The position numbers and the translations under genes were made by a program. The notes beneath the pieces are model-generated. The model did no database searches, had not been told where the DNA came from, and worked only from the letters and a program-made list of their open reading frames with translations. A stretch of 64,000 nt of DNA from Sipunculus nudus (lineage: Eukaryota; Annelida; Sipuncula; Golfingiida; Sipunculidae), in assembly GCA_026874595.1 (NCBI GenBank), contig CM049307.1:33522862-33586861 (forward strand). Reading direction: 5' to 3'. Below, one piece after another: positions 1 through 12,720 of this stretch; the stretch's first letter is position 1, and every line of letters starts with the position of its first letter.

Positions 1-835
1 ATTTTTCTTAATTAACTTAGTAATTTTGTAAAATGGCTGAGCATTTGTCTGGGCATCCACATTCATATTTACATATAATGGTTCTTATATATACAGTTGG
101 TTCTTATATATATATATACAGTATATTGAATGATATTCAGACATCCTGCCATTTTAAACTAATATTCTCTAGACCTCTATGCCCTGAAGAGATAATACTA
201 TGACAAGTTAAGCTACATTTTCTGCCCCCTCCAATTTATTTTCTTGGATATGAACCAGGTAGAAGAACTTATTGACACAAGAATATATTTATTGTTCAGA
301 CTCGCAAGTTATGCTTGGCAGTTATGTGTAACACAGTCTGCCATCTGTGACGGGGTGATTACTTACTCTGTGGTTTTGATACAAGACATTTAAATACATA
401 TTAGTCTTGATTTGCACAAGCACCTGCTCAGCAGTAGTGCATGTCATTTCCCATACCATGCACCCATATTTGTCATTTACAGGGCTAAGATTAGTCAAGC
501 ACTGTGTCAGTGCTCAAGTCAGAGAGATCCAATCGTTGGCTGAGCATGATCAGAATACGTCACAAGCAATTAAAACTGATCCTGCACAATCCTCCTTTGC
601 ATGTTCCGACACCCTATATGCAGGGGTCCTGACCCCTGGCCACCATAAACGACCTGTTTCACACAGTGAGGGGCGACCAGCAAATCTGACCCATCTCAAT
701 TAAGCTGCATAAAATGATTTTCATAATTGGATTAGATGACCTCCTTTTGTTGGTTATCTGCCCAAACCCAACACCAGGGGACCTGCCTGCTCCATCTGGA
801 CTTGAGAACTTGTGCTGCCCATGCCTGTTTGACAG
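1..835. other. AT-rich sequence without recognised gene
   Basis: No coding exon is recognisable. A short TA-rich run lies at about 88-122. Open frames here are short and have no family signature. If the STPG-like gene further right begins before this window, this would be intron, but that cannot be decided from the sequence. Confidence 0.5.
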
Positions 836-1425
836 CAGAACTTGTTGAATGAATACCAGTAAAGGCAGCCCTTGATAAGGTCTGATGCCTCATTAAACTC
901 CAGATACTGCGGGATCTCTCTGTACGGGAAGAGAGGATGATCAGGAGTTCTCGTTTTAAGGCAGCCATTATGTATATGTGAGATGTACTTGATGTCGGGA
1001 CTTATTGAATGAACAACAGTAAAAGAAACGGAGCTGATAATATCTCATGCCTTGCTGATTACCAGACCAGCACATGTGGTCAACCAGACCATGCTGATGG
1101 TGTAAAGATTAATGCGACTGATCATTACAGCAGATCTTACAGTATACCTGATAATGTAATTACCTGCTTAATGTCTTATGTTAAGATGAATGTAACCAAT
1201 CATTGCAGGAGATCATTACAGTACGCTTGATAATAACATTATTTGGTCATCTCTTATGTTAAGATGAATGTGATGAATCATTATGAGAGATATTACTGTG
1301 TACCTGATAATATAATTACCAGCTTAATATCTTATGTGAAGATGAATGTGACTGATCTTTATGAGATATTATACAGTATACCTGATAATAGTATTACTTG
1401 TTTAATATCTTATGTAAGAAACAAT
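836..1425. repeat. Degenerate ~80 bp tandem repeat
   Basis: Near copies of a unit containing TATGTTAAGATGAATGT and CCTGATAATRTAATTAC recur at about 1149, 1229, 1305 and 1384, a spacing of roughly 79-80 bases. An older, longer-spaced pair (TTGAATGAAYAACAGTAAA-like) occurs at about 844 and 1004. Because the unit is close to a multiple of three, parts of the array read open as a 26-27 residue periodic peptide (YVKMNV...IPDN.ITCLIS). The frame breaks between 1230 and 1243. I see no start context or family match, so I treat it as non-coding. Confidence 0.75.
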
Positions 1426-3461
1426 ACAGCAAATAAAATGCAACAGAAAGATCAATGTCCATATCTGCATGTGTGTGATGTTATGTATTGGACAGTAACT
1501 AGGCAAATGTTTACATTTAGTTTTTTCTAACATAATTTATTCATGACTGACACAATAATTGTGTTTTCTTTCGGAGGGATACATGTTTTTTATTTTACTT
1601 ATACAGAATTTTCAGCAGAATTCTAGAATTTTCTAGAAAGTGTATGTGATGGTGAAGTTTGACAGTTACTGAAAAGTAAATGGTGCAGAGTTAACAATGT
1701 ACTGCAACTAGAGAGTTAATAGGGTTGAGAAATCTGGGAAAATTATTGAATCCATTATTATTTATAAGGCGTGAGAAAAGTAAATGAAATTTAGTATTAA
1801 CTTATTCAAATATTGCCACAGCTGATACCAGGGATATGTGGATAAAAACATCCCAAGAGGTTTCATTTAATAATAGGCATGGTATATGAAGCAAGACTTT
1901 ACAAACAATATTTGACAATGCATTCAATAATTATATTGAAACACATTTTTATGCCCTTCCCACTGAATCCTACAGATTTCTAATTTAACTAGAGTGCAAC
2001 AACAGTACACATGGACCTTTCACATCAGTTCTCTTGAACATTAATATTTGTCAGCTTTATAGTTCCAGGTCAACCTGGTGAAGGAACAGTCATATGTCAT
2101 ATCACATGATTTGTATGTCATATCATGTGACTGGTCATAAATGAAAATGAGGTGGTATGAAGAATACCCCATTTTTCTTTTCACTTGTTTGACCTATCCA
2201 TTGATGTGACAAAAGCTTCCATGTTAGAATCCCCATGACCTTGGTTATCCTCCTCAATTATTATTTTTATTACATACTAAAGAAACTTGTTTATACCTAC
2301 TTTGATGGAATTTAGTGAAACAAAAACTGTTTGGTTAATGATTGTAAAAACCCTGAGGATAGTAATATTTTCACCTGCTTGTCCATCTTTCTGTAGACAA
2401 GATATTTCAAAAGTCCTATCATGGGCAAAGGAAGAAATGATGATATAATGTTGCTGATCCACATGTAGATCTAAGGGATTGTATTGCAGGATTTCTATGG
2501 AACCAAACACTAGACCTTTGGCAAATATACAGGACACAATCCTCCTACGCCTCCCCATTTTCAGTGGTGGTGTTGTTAAATCACTGAAAACCTCAATATC
2601 AGTAATACAAATGGTTGGATGATATTCAAGTACATATTTGTTAAAATTACATTAAAAGATGAGCTCTTCTTTCATGTCCAGACAAGTTTCTTGGTACCTT
2701 TGCCAAAAGCTGTGTTAATCTGTTTAAATCCAGAATTCAGTTTCATAAATGTCACATAAATACCATTGAGCCACCTATTTCAGACATCACGTGTGTCATT
2801 CCCTTACAGTCTTGAACCATTCTTATACCAACCAACCCAGTTCTATTTTTGGATATCTGTTTTGATTAAGATCTCTTATTAAACATCTGTTCAGAGAGTC
2901 ATGTTTTCAATTATATTTGTCTGCTGGTCTTTTTAAATGACGGGTATATAAAACCCACATTAACAAAATTACAGGATTTATTCATTCTGAGTGGAGAGAT
3001 GTACCATATCTGTGATTAGTATGTAATTTCAAGTATTGGTTTTAAAAATCAATAGTTTATTTAATTTTTTAACACATATTTAAACTTGAATAGCCCCCCA
3101 AGTACTTGTGGATTCTGAGTGGCCAGGACATCTTAATAAGTCTCCTCTTGTCTAGACTTACAGATCAATTTTATAGATTCAACTTTCTGGCAGCCACCAC
3201 AGCCTTGAGTTCGTCTTTGCTTTTCATCTACAAAAACTCATTTATATTAAGAACTGGTGCAGCACTGTGTAAGCTGTTTGGATAGCAGACCCCCTGTAGT
3301 GGCCACTGTCACAGTCACTGTTCACATATTCTTCAAAGCTTCACTTAAATCTTCATTCGTTACCTTAACCCACATTGAATGAAAGATTCCTCCATTGCCT
3401 ATTTCATATATCCTTGAATTTTTTTTTCTGGAAAATTGCAAAATCCACATACAGTAACATC
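1426..3461. other. Unique AT-rich sequence
   Basis: No gene, RNA or mobile element recognised. A local inverted repeat (TCACATGAT / ATCATGTGA, about 2100-2135) is the only structure noticed and is probably chance. Confidence 0.5.
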
Positions 3462-4386
3462 AATTTTATAAGTGGTGGGCCGATCGAGTTTTTTCGAAAG
3501 TCAGTCGATTTGCTGCCACTTTCAAGCGCTCGATTACCAAAGGCAACTATAGATTACATCATACTCATGATTGTTTTTTTTTTCAGAATGTTATAGATTA
3601 AAATTATTCTTCCATATTTTACAACATTCCGCGCTTCATATAATAAGTCTATATTCCAAATTAATCTCCGTATCTAACTGAGTATGACACGGTAGATGAG
3701 AGAACGGATGACTTTTTAAACCTCTGTGAGCTGGCAGGGAGCTGCAGAATTAACGGAGAGTATTCTAACGAGATGTTCATTGCAAAATATGGGCAATATG
3801 GCGTTAAAATGCTCAATAATTCTCCAGGTCTATGCCAATTTTGCGAGATTCTTTTAGAAATAATCTCTTCAACTGATGCCAGGTGCCGCTGCCGCATAAG
3901 TAATTATATATGTTTAGCTTTCAATTACTTTTTTTAAATTTTTACCAACAATTATTTAGGTTTGTAATTTTCCTGGCGGCCCTGTGAAACCAGTATGCAT
4001 GTTGGCAGTCGTCATAATTGTTATAAAATGAAAGTCCTTGCTGGTGTTGAAGTTAAAATGATTCGCGGGAGTACCGGTATTCATGAGGGCCAGCAAGTAG
4101 ATGTCCTGGACTGTGGTTTAATTCTTGATTGTTATAATTAATAAAATGAAATTTGAATAGCATAGCTTAGTAATAATAGGTAAAAATATTCCTATTATAA
4201 AAAAAAAGGAAAAGACTTCTTTTCATAAGGAAAAATTACTAAGACATACGGGCTGGGTTAAGTTTCAAAGATAATTGCATATTTCTTTAAATTTGTCTGA
4301 ACCGATTAATAATCGATCATCGATCGGTTTGCCCAAACCAATGATGGATTATGAAAAAGGAACCGACTCCCACCACTAAATTTTAT
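3462..4386. mobile_element. Non-autonomous hAT-like transposon with 8 bp target-site duplication
   Basis: The element spans 3470-4378 (909 bp). It starts AAGTGGTGGGCCGATCG and ends CGACTCCCACCACTA, so the ends form an inverted repeat with core AGTGGTGGG. Both sides are flanked by the identical 8-mer AATTTTAT (3462-3469 and 4379-4386). An 8 bp duplication and a terminal YAGNGGTGGG-type sequence are characteristic of the hAT superfamily. There is no room for a full hAT transposase and I see no dimerisation-domain motif, so it would depend on a transposase encoded elsewhere. It contains an unexplained open segment, listed separately. Confidence 0.8.
3665..3937 (+). other. Unrecognised stop-to-stop open segment inside the hAT-like element
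   Basis: The + strand reads open for 90 codons between stops, with no well-placed ATG at the start. The predicted peptide is hydrophilic and Cys-containing (for example EYDTVDERTDDFLNLCELAG near the start and DARCRCR near the end), which looks more protein-like than the low-complexity ORFs around it. I recognise no family. It could be a captured host exon, a relic of transposon coding sequence, or chance: the opposite strand is also open for 78 codons (3661-3897), which weakens the coding case. A possible acceptor (a T-run followed by CAG) ends at about 3586, but no convincing donor follows. Confidence 0.25.
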
Positions 4387-5970
4387 TATGCAAAACACCA
4401 GTTATAACCCTTCCCCATACCCAAAAAATTATTTGATTTCGGTAGAGTTAACCAATTTTGAGCTGCTAAGTCATTCTTTCAAGAAAATAAAACAATATTT
4501 CAATCAAATTTCCTTTATTATGAAGTGCTATTAACTGTTTAGCAAAACGGTTTCTTAATCATCATGTTATCCCCCTGATCTAATGAAAATTTATCAAAAA
4601 CAGTTAAAAAAAATTACTCACCTGCACTGATTTATGAAAAAAAGTGCCAGGGAAACCAACTGAGAAACCGATCCCTTCTTTGGCATTATTTGAAAGTACT
4701 TTAGGGATAATTAACAGATATATGTCATTTCAATTTAATACTCATGCAGATAGTCTCCTGCATGATTAAAGAACAGACACTGTCACTGTAAAGTATATCA
4801 AAAGTGACTTTTTTGTTGGAAACATTTTTCCTCTTTGTAATGCAATACCTTTTACACCATTATCATTACAACAAATTTATCATTACCATTTATCAATTTT
4901 TGTGTATACTAATCTTTGATTGCATTATGATAACCTTTATTCAAATAAAATTTTCATCAATGAACGCACCCAGGCCATTAGTTACTCTGGCTAGCACCTG
5001 TATGTATCTGAATCCAGGATTATTTCTTCCTCCAAGGCGGTTATGTTTATACCAATGTCTGTTTGTTGGTTTGTGTTGGTTGTTACCAGAGTGATGCAAG
5101 AACTGCAGAACTGATTTCTGCAAAAATTTGTTCACAGGAAGGATGAACCCATTACTTTTTTATCCTCTCCCAGATATCAGGTCAGATCCATAAGGATTGT
5201 TTTGCCTTGGTTGAGGTATGCACTCTGCTGAGTGCTCTCTTGATTTCCCTGTATTTGTACACACCAAGCAGCACTGACTGCCTGACTGAAGCCCCCTACC
5301 CCCCCCCCCCCCCCCCCAACCCCTGTTGAACTGCTCTAGGCTGGTGGAATTTTGATAGAGCCGATAGGTATGATGCCACACAGGCCAAGCAGGGATACGG
5401 GATAGACTGCCACCATTGTCTGCACCGGACAACCAAAGAAGAGAGAGACATAGAAGGAAAGAGACACCACAGCACTGACACCCTCACAAAGTTTCCCAGC
5501 AGCACAAGTGCAGAACCTTTTGGAATTCTTGCTATACCCTGATGGGACTGAGCACAAGTCCAGTAGAGCACAGTGTTGTTGAGGTGATGTTATGCAGGTT
5601 GCTCAGGATGTAGATGAGCAGATGACAGGTGATGTCTGCCGTGATACCAGCAAAGGACTGAACAAGGTGGCTGCTACATAATGACTCAACTCCTGTGTAC
5701 AGTCACTCCGTATGTGTTGACTGGCCATTTGTTTCATCTCTTCATCACTCAGGGCATCTACTGGCACGGTGTTACCGTTCTCTTCACCTTTGTTTTTGTT
5801 TTGAATCCATTTAGTTATTGCTCGGTTTGTAATAAAATATAATGTGCCCTCTTTGTTATCAGTACTTCAGCATGTTTGTAATACCAGATTCCACACAAAA
5901 CAAATGTCCCATGCAGTGAAATATAAAACTGATGGTGATATTAACATCTTGAAATGTATACTGTAAAGAC
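4387..5970. other. Unique sequence with a 19-base poly-C tract
   Basis: No gene recognised. An uninterrupted run of 19 C lies at 5299-5317. The antisense ORFs across it encode poly-Gly and are artefacts of the homopolymer. Confidence 0.55.
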
Positions 5971-6672
5971 AGAACTAGGTGGCTATATAATATAGTTATA
6001 TGTAAGAACTAGGTGGCTACAGTGTAATATACTGTGAAAGTGGTTTTGTTAGCAGGGTTTTAATTTTCAAGCTTTTAGCAGGAGCTAGATTTGCGCTAAA
6101 TTATGAACACACATTATTTTCATACAACCTAGACAACATTACACCCCCCCCCCCCCACCTTGCCTATGATATATATGAAGGAGAGCCAGCCACAATTGTT
6201 GTCAGCTCTGTCTGTTGTTCACACATGGGGGACTGTTTCTATGTAATAATTACAGTTGTTGTTGTTTAGCCTTTCTACAACTGACTAACATGTCGAACAA
6301 CATGGTTGGATGCAGTACCATTGCATCATCAAACGTGATTAGTCCCGGTTAATTACGTATTGTTGACACCTTGCAGTTACAGTATACTAAGTCAGCGGTT
6401 GCATATATGCGGTCAACCAGAGCTTGTTAGGTGGTAATTAAGTTGCGCTACAAACCTTTCTTTTATATAATCATTTAAATATTGTTAATAATTTTATTCA
6501 AAATAAATTACCTATACATAGTGATTTGCGAGAAAATTCAAACTGTGTTGATGCTGTAAAATGAAAAAAGCACAAGAATTCAGACACGCCAAATTAACCA
6601 TTTCCACAGTATATGAACTAGGTGGCTACATGTAATACATGTGTGTAAGAACTAGCTAGCTACAATGTAATG
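5971..6672. repeat. ~30 bp minisatellite (AACTAGGTGGCTAC unit) split by a MITE
   Basis: Copies of a unit with core GAACTAGGTGGCTAC occur at 5971-6002 and 6003-6031, and again at about 6610-6640 and 6641-6672. The two halves are separated by the 578 bp TIR element described below. The repeat was therefore present before the insertion. Confidence 0.7.
6030..6611. mobile_element. MITE with TA target duplication
   Basis: Left end (from 6032) CTGTGAAAGTGGTTTTGTT and the reverse complement of the right end (from 6609) CTGTGGAAATGGTTAATTTG align as imperfect terminal inverted repeats. Each end abuts a TA dinucleotide (6030-6031 and 6610-6611), as expected for TA-targeting Tc1/mariner-like or related elements. 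Length is 578 bp with no coding capacity. A 13-base poly-C tract sits inside at 6144-6156. Confidence 0.65.
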
Positions 6673-9600
6673 TGTAATGAGTATCTTATTATGGCCTTTT
6701 CAAAACACAGTTGACTAAAGTATAAAGCTTGACTTGGATAAACCTATAACCTCCTCTGGATACACATTAGTTGAAAAAATATTGATATACCTGGTGTGAA
6801 GCAATATTTGTTTAACTGTATGCAAGTATTGTTGGTTTTTTATGACACAGTGCACACTCCTTGTCCAAAAAAATGTTTTCCACAATCTTTCATGTGCATA
6901 AAGGGCTCGCTTTTTTTTTTTATAAAAGCCAGTCCAAGGAACATTTCAACCACAACCATTGAAAGAACATCTAAGTTCCTCATTGACATTTTAAATCTTT
7001 ATCAGTTGCAACTTGTTTATAATTAATAGAACATATTACAACCAGATGTGAGCATGTTGTAGGCTTATAAAGAGTATTATAAAATTTAGTATGAAAGAGG
7101 TTTTTATGTCCTTAAAGTTCTCCAAGAAAACTGTTTATAAAGCTTGTGTTCCCTGAGGTATAAAGAACATATAATTCCCATTTGTAAACATATGCCAGTA
7201 CATTGATGAGGGAATAGTATCATTTAAGTTCAGATATTCAGTGACAAAAGTTCATATGGAGTATATGTACCTTTACAATTTACCAGACAATTTACATTAA
7301 AATATCAGGTATCCTTTCAGTACAGACAAATGCTTGCCCCACATAGAGCTGACTTTAAAGCCACGTTTCAAATTTTACAATTACCTAATAAATTTCCCAT
7401 GCAAACCAGGGCTGTTTTATATTTTTTCTTCATTTACTTAATGTATTATATATTCTTGTTTTGTTTTTTTTTTTCCTTAGGGGAGCACATTTTTTTGTCT
7501 TTGTTACAAGAAGAATAATGCTGACTGTTAGTATATATTTTTTAAGCTCCATATAGAGATTAAATGGCCAGTACTATAAAATGCTCAACCCTAGAAACCT
7601 GCCTTGATATGAACAGTTATTTATATTGATTTGTTTCAAACAAAAATGTAAACCCTAGCTTCCAGTTGATTCAGATTCTGCTTTTATTATAGAGGTTCTA
7701 TAACAAATTGTTTATTTGTAGATATTCAGTGTAGCTTTACTGAACAACAGCACCTTGAAGAAAATTAAGTTTATTTAATTTCAAGTCCAAGGAATGATGA
7801 GGACATTCTTGTATAGTCTTTCTGCTATGATTTGTGGGTGATTCCCCACACTCATATGAAATCCAGAAGGCTCATGTAATAACATTATCATCCATTGTTA
7901 CATTGATAATGTTCTCAACTTCTCATTCAGTAAGCAATACTAGCTGTGGGCGGCCTTTATAAAAATGTCTGTCTTGTTCATCATGATGACTGTCTTTCAG
8001 AACCGTTTCTTATGTTCGTTCAGATGTCTACGATTTCATCATGATGACATCACAGCTGTTTCATGTCATAGAAAGATGCTTATCCTCCAAACATGATATG
8101 TTCTTATTGATGAAAATCTGCTATGTTCAGCTTCTAGATTGATGTCTTGAAAGAATTGCTATTTCATGTTGAAGGTAAATGTTGGCTTGATAGTCTGACA
8201 TCCAGGACAATGTCAGTCTCATCTGACTTACACTTAACCTTCCTGATCTGCAATTCAATGCATGGATTCTTTGATGCATTGTTACACCCCTACAAAACAA
8301 CAACCTTGATCACAAGTCAAGCACTCTAACCATTGCATCGCAAAATGCTCACGCTCCATGCTCACTTACAGAATCTGTATAAATTTGATGGTGGTGGCAC
8401 TCAACTTGTTATGCAACTCCTTTGTGGCCACACCTAGGGAAACAACTGTTTTCTGTCTTGAAGTGTCTTGAATTATGCCAAGTGTGTCCTAAGTGGGGTA
8501 ATTTTCCATGTTTCCTCATAAATCCTGAGAAATTTGAAACTGATTTAATAAAGGGCTGTACTGCAGCAGCATCTATCAGAAGCTACAACAGTGTTTCCAC
8601 TGGTCACACAGGTACAAACTTGTCCCTTGGTTAATGCAGGAACCAGTAATATGCTAGAAGACTTAATAATCATTACATTTACCTCCATACATTGAATTAG
8701 TCTATAAGCATCATTAAAACCTCTGCATTTTGGTTGATTACAGTAATTAGTGCCAGTAGTATCAGGATGTATTATTTTCTGTGAGTTATTTAAGTAGTTT
8801 ATGCATTAACTGAGGTTTTGTACTCAGCAGCTGTATACCACAGGATTGTTTTTAGTATCTTTTCCCATAGCACGCATGCAAAATTGTGTGGATTGAACAT
8901 GTCAGTTACAACAATGTTTTAATGTTATTAAGATCAATGTCTCCATAATTATTGGTTTGTTATCTTGGATTGGTGGGGTTTATTGGGTACTTGGTACTTG
9001 TACTTTACATTGTCACATAAAAAGGAATATTGATATAAAAAAATCTTGAATGTCAACCCATACATAATACATATTTCCTTTAATTTACAGCTCCTCACTC
9101 TTTCTTTTCCCCATAAAAACTAGTAAACCAGTGCCAGTGAATACTTGCAATACATAGCCCTGCAGTGATCAAATTAACCAGTGACAAGTTCTCAGTTCCT
9201 TAATGAGCCCATTTTGATCCAGATGTCAACATCCACCATGGGATGCCCAGTTCCTAAATGAAATTTAATTAGATACAGTTGTCCGTACTTAACTGGGCTT
9301 TGCTGGTTAATTATAGTGCATTTGACTGGTGCTGGTGGTCCAGCACTGCATGATGCCCTGCTTATCAAGCAAAAAGCCTATGTCTATCAGTTGACAGCTC
9401 TACAGGGACCATAGCAGGAATCATTTACAACAGTCATTAACTGGATGCCTAATTAGGGGACCCTTTGCTGGTGTGTCCTGGATGTGCTTTACTTACAGCA
9501 GCAATGGAACTGCTGGCAGTCAATGGACTGCTGGCAGGATGGTCTTTTCTTTCTGGTTTTAAATGTTGTTAATGCCCTTAGCAATTATTCATATCCCAGG

Positions 9601-9790
9601 ATTAATTTAGTTTCACAAATAATTTGATTTTGAAAGCCACAAGAGAATTCTTTAATCTAACATAATATAGCATAGTAAAAGTAACATTATATTTCATTAT
9701 TTTTAAGTTTTTGTTTTTTAGGATATCATCTTCAATATCTTTTATTCATTTAACTTGGTAAGTTTGTCACTCTTCTTGACATTTGGTAAA

Positions 9791-9792
<2 letters not shown>
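6673..9792. other. Unique AT-rich sequence
   Basis: No exon, RNA gene or transposon that I can defend. Two copies of TCATCATGATGAC about 58 bases apart (near 7978 and 8036) and a 10 bp hairpin (AACATTATCA / TGATAATGTT, about 7881-7913) are minor local structures. Confidence 0.5.

Positions 9793-9836
<44 letters not shown>
9793..9836. repeat. (AT)n microsatellite
   Basis: Forty-four bases of perfect alternating A and T. The antisense reading gives an (Ile-Tyr)n peptide that is not a gene. Confidence 0.95.
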
Positions 9837-9839
<3 letters not shown>

Positions 9840-12657
9840 TGTAATGTTCAGCAAATTTTATGATAACACATACATTAAACATTTTCTCTGACCTTTGAAT
9901 AACATTACATTTCGAATTGCCCATTGCAGTAACTTGATATGACAAAACAGACATTTAAAACTTCTGCTCTTGTGCAACTACAGAATGAAGAATTAGACAT
10001 TACAATAACTTATCATTATTTTTGTTCCTTTCCTGCTATGACTACACAGACATTTAAACTTTCACCTCTTGTTTGACTACAGAGAGCCAGACTTTTTCTG
10101 CCTGCTGTATCATATTTTGATTAGTCTTACTCTTTTTAGTTTGTTTTTAGTTATGTCAAGCCATACCCATTGGGGACCCAAGTAAATGGAGGGCAAACTG
10201 GTTCATGTCTCCTAATCCTTGTTGACAGTAAATAAATGAAACTGACCACAGTTTGACTTGTAGTTTTTTCACAAAACCAAGACCTGTGGTTGTTATCTTG
10301 TTGTTTCTATTGTGCCTCATCCTGGAACCACTGCCCCATAAACACTTGGTCGGCCATGCTGTTATTCAGCCCAAAATATCATCAGAAGCTCCAACCAGCC
10401 CACCACAGATGCATCTAAAAGTCCAGATAGAACCAGCAGTCACGGATTTGATTGAGCTAGCATATAAATGCTCACTATCTGGGATTCCGTGCTTCAGATC
10501 AAATAAGACAGGACAAACCCACGGTTGAAGAGCGTCATTTGTCATACCGCTATGCAATGCCTTACTATGGCTATAGTTGCAAGGGATCATGGGATTTATC
10601 TCCTGACTTAATCTGCGTCTCATGGATGCTTTGCCACCAATCAATACAAACTCCTCTAATATCTGGACATGGCCACCCTCTATCTATTGATGAACGGTCA
10701 GAAACGGTGTATAAAAACATAAAGAGTTGCTTTGCTCATGAAGCATCCCATGAGATGCAGTGTAGCAAGGATACAGAAATCAATGTAATGTGTGGCCACA
10801 CTGAAATGTCATTATGTGCCCAATAATCATAATCTACATCATCAGTGTTTGTGTCCCACTCTCCGTCAAAGTCTTTATTGCCGACATTATTATTTTCATC
10901 AGAGTCAAAAAACAATGTTCCCCTTGCAGGAAGAGTCGCCCATTATGGAAATTTTCCCATATTCTCCTCATCTCTCATAACATAACACTAAATGGTTGAT
11001 TTTAATCTGTTTAAACAGCTCTTCATATTATTGACAGCTGATCATGGTTGCCCTTAATTGTTGGGTTTAATAAAAGGTTACATGGAGAGGATTGGAACTG
11101 TTGGGTTTACATTAACTGTTTGCAGAAGAAAGAAGCTGTACATTGGAATACTTTGTGCAATCTATCCAGCTGTTAAGTTTACTCATTTGTGTTCTCATTC
11201 TGGTACAGTGATACACAATTCATATTCCTCTCAGTTCATATTCCAGTGGTTTAATTTTGCCCGCTTGAAATGCAAACCCCCCAGCAAATGCCAAATATGG
11301 TAGCTATCAGCTTGAAAGCCTGTCAGTCACCCTACCATATAAATGACATGCAATGAAGAAGCACTGTTGCTAAAAACAAAAGTTTTGAAACCTTGTTAAG
11401 TCATATTTTTTATTAATTTGCCTTCATATGTTTGTTGTTTTTAGTATTATTAAAATTAGTTCACTGAAAAATAAGGTCATTTATGAAGAATTTTATGGAT
11501 TATGAATTCAGGTCTGAGACCTCTGACTTTATGTTCATCGGACTCAATTTTGTCAGTCCTTCTTGTGTATTTATTGGAACAGTTTTAACAGTCACTATGA
11601 GTTGAGTTCCAATTTTTCACTTTACATTTGGCCCACCAGCTGTTTAACAGTCTACCAGTAATAAACTGAAGCTGTTGTTGCCACTGACAGACACACTGGA
11701 AAGAAGTAGATCTCTTGTTGAGACTCAAATATCATAATTATCTTTTGGCTGGCATGGTCTGGACATGTTCATTGTCTTTCAAATGTATCTAAAATGTTAG
11801 TATGTTGAACACTTGTATCTTTTGATTGGAGGTTAAAGCATACTTTTATGTCCATTTTCTGCAAGAATCATATCTTTTTATCATGTGTGATGGTTAGTAA
11901 TATAAATCACAACAGACAAATTTTCCACTGGATAAAAATGTTGTAACTATGATTTATGTGACAGTCTGAGCAGCTACAGAGATCATGTTGTTTGATTATG
12001 AGTGTATTAAAATTAAACAGAAGCAAAACAAGTAGGTGTGCAGTCTGAGCAGTCTTCCCTCCAGCAATTATAGATAACTTTTTTAAATATCTTAACGAGC
12101 CTGGTGTAAGCTTCCATTCAGGATATCAACTAGTTCTATTATGAATAATTCACATTAGTTTTCAGATATTTTACTAAAAAATAAACCCATCTGCAGGAAT
12201 TAAGATATGTGCCAGTAGCAGGATACAATCCTGGAGAACATCAGGCTCACAGGAACTGAACTTGGTATGACCACATTGTGGTAGGAATACATAACAACCG
12301 TAGCATGAAGCCATTGATTATTTCAGCGTGGCCAGCTCAGAACTGGTTTCCTTGAAAGGGATGTGGCAAGTGTAAAAAGTGACCGTTTCATTTGTCATCT
12401 CAATTACGCTGAGTGTGACTTTGAGTTCATGTGGGCAGGCTAGTCAGTCCCGTGTCAATGCTAAAGATGACATTATTTATATTGCCAGTGCGGGTGTACA
12501 CCTTTTGGCTAGAACTTGATCTGCACACCAGTGCTGTTCTAAATTCTAGTCTCACAAGCCTTACAGCAACTGATTTGTATGATAAAAATAGCTAAGAATA
12601 TTAGCTGAAATCCAAATATAAAGCTCACATTTTATGAAAGCAACTTCTTTTTAACAG
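9837..12657. other. Unique AT-rich sequence
   Basis: Several 60-95 codon frames occur (for example 10253-10528, 10539-10826, 11058-11303). None shows a family motif, and they overlap each other in different frames and strands. Treated as non-coding, possibly intron of the STPG-like gene. Confidence 0.45.
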
Positions 12658-12720
12658 ATTGGCAGAAAAAAAGCCAACTCCTTCCTCATAGGCAAGGAAA
12701 CATCTGACAAATATAGCTTT
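12658..12720 (+). CDS. Candidate small coding exon, possibly of the STPG-like gene
   Basis: The segment lies between a pyrimidine-rich acceptor (CTTCTTTTTAACAG, ending 12657) and a near-consensus donor (GTGAGT at 12721). Only one of the three frames is open through it, with phase 0 at both ends. It encodes 21 residues including KKANSFLIGKETSDKYSF. The basic-then-SF.xG pattern resembles the linker between PG motifs in SHIPPO proteins, but no PG-x-Y motif is present. Its phase 0 end does not join directly to the exon at 17985, which needs one preceding codon base. If it is real, at least one further exon must lie between them. The 3' base of the exon is T rather than the preferred G. Chance is a serious alternative. 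Confidence 0.35.

Noticed and set aside
5160-5571. Overlapping - strand ORFs with poly-Gly
   Set aside because: Generated by the 19-base poly-C tract; two frames are open simultaneously and there is no motif.
8275-8350. tRNA-like sequence on the - strand (box A-like TGGTTAGAGTG)
   Set aside because: No matching box B at the right distance and no cloverleaf could be drawn; at most a decayed SINE head.
9742-9954. 70-codon - strand ORF with (Ile-Tyr)n
   Set aside because: Created by the (AT)n microsatellite. The same applies to the Ser-Leu/Ile-Tyr frames at 42867-43113.
10253-10999. Cluster of 60-95 codon ORFs on both strands
   Set aside because: Overlapping in different frames, none with a conserved motif or plausible splice structure.
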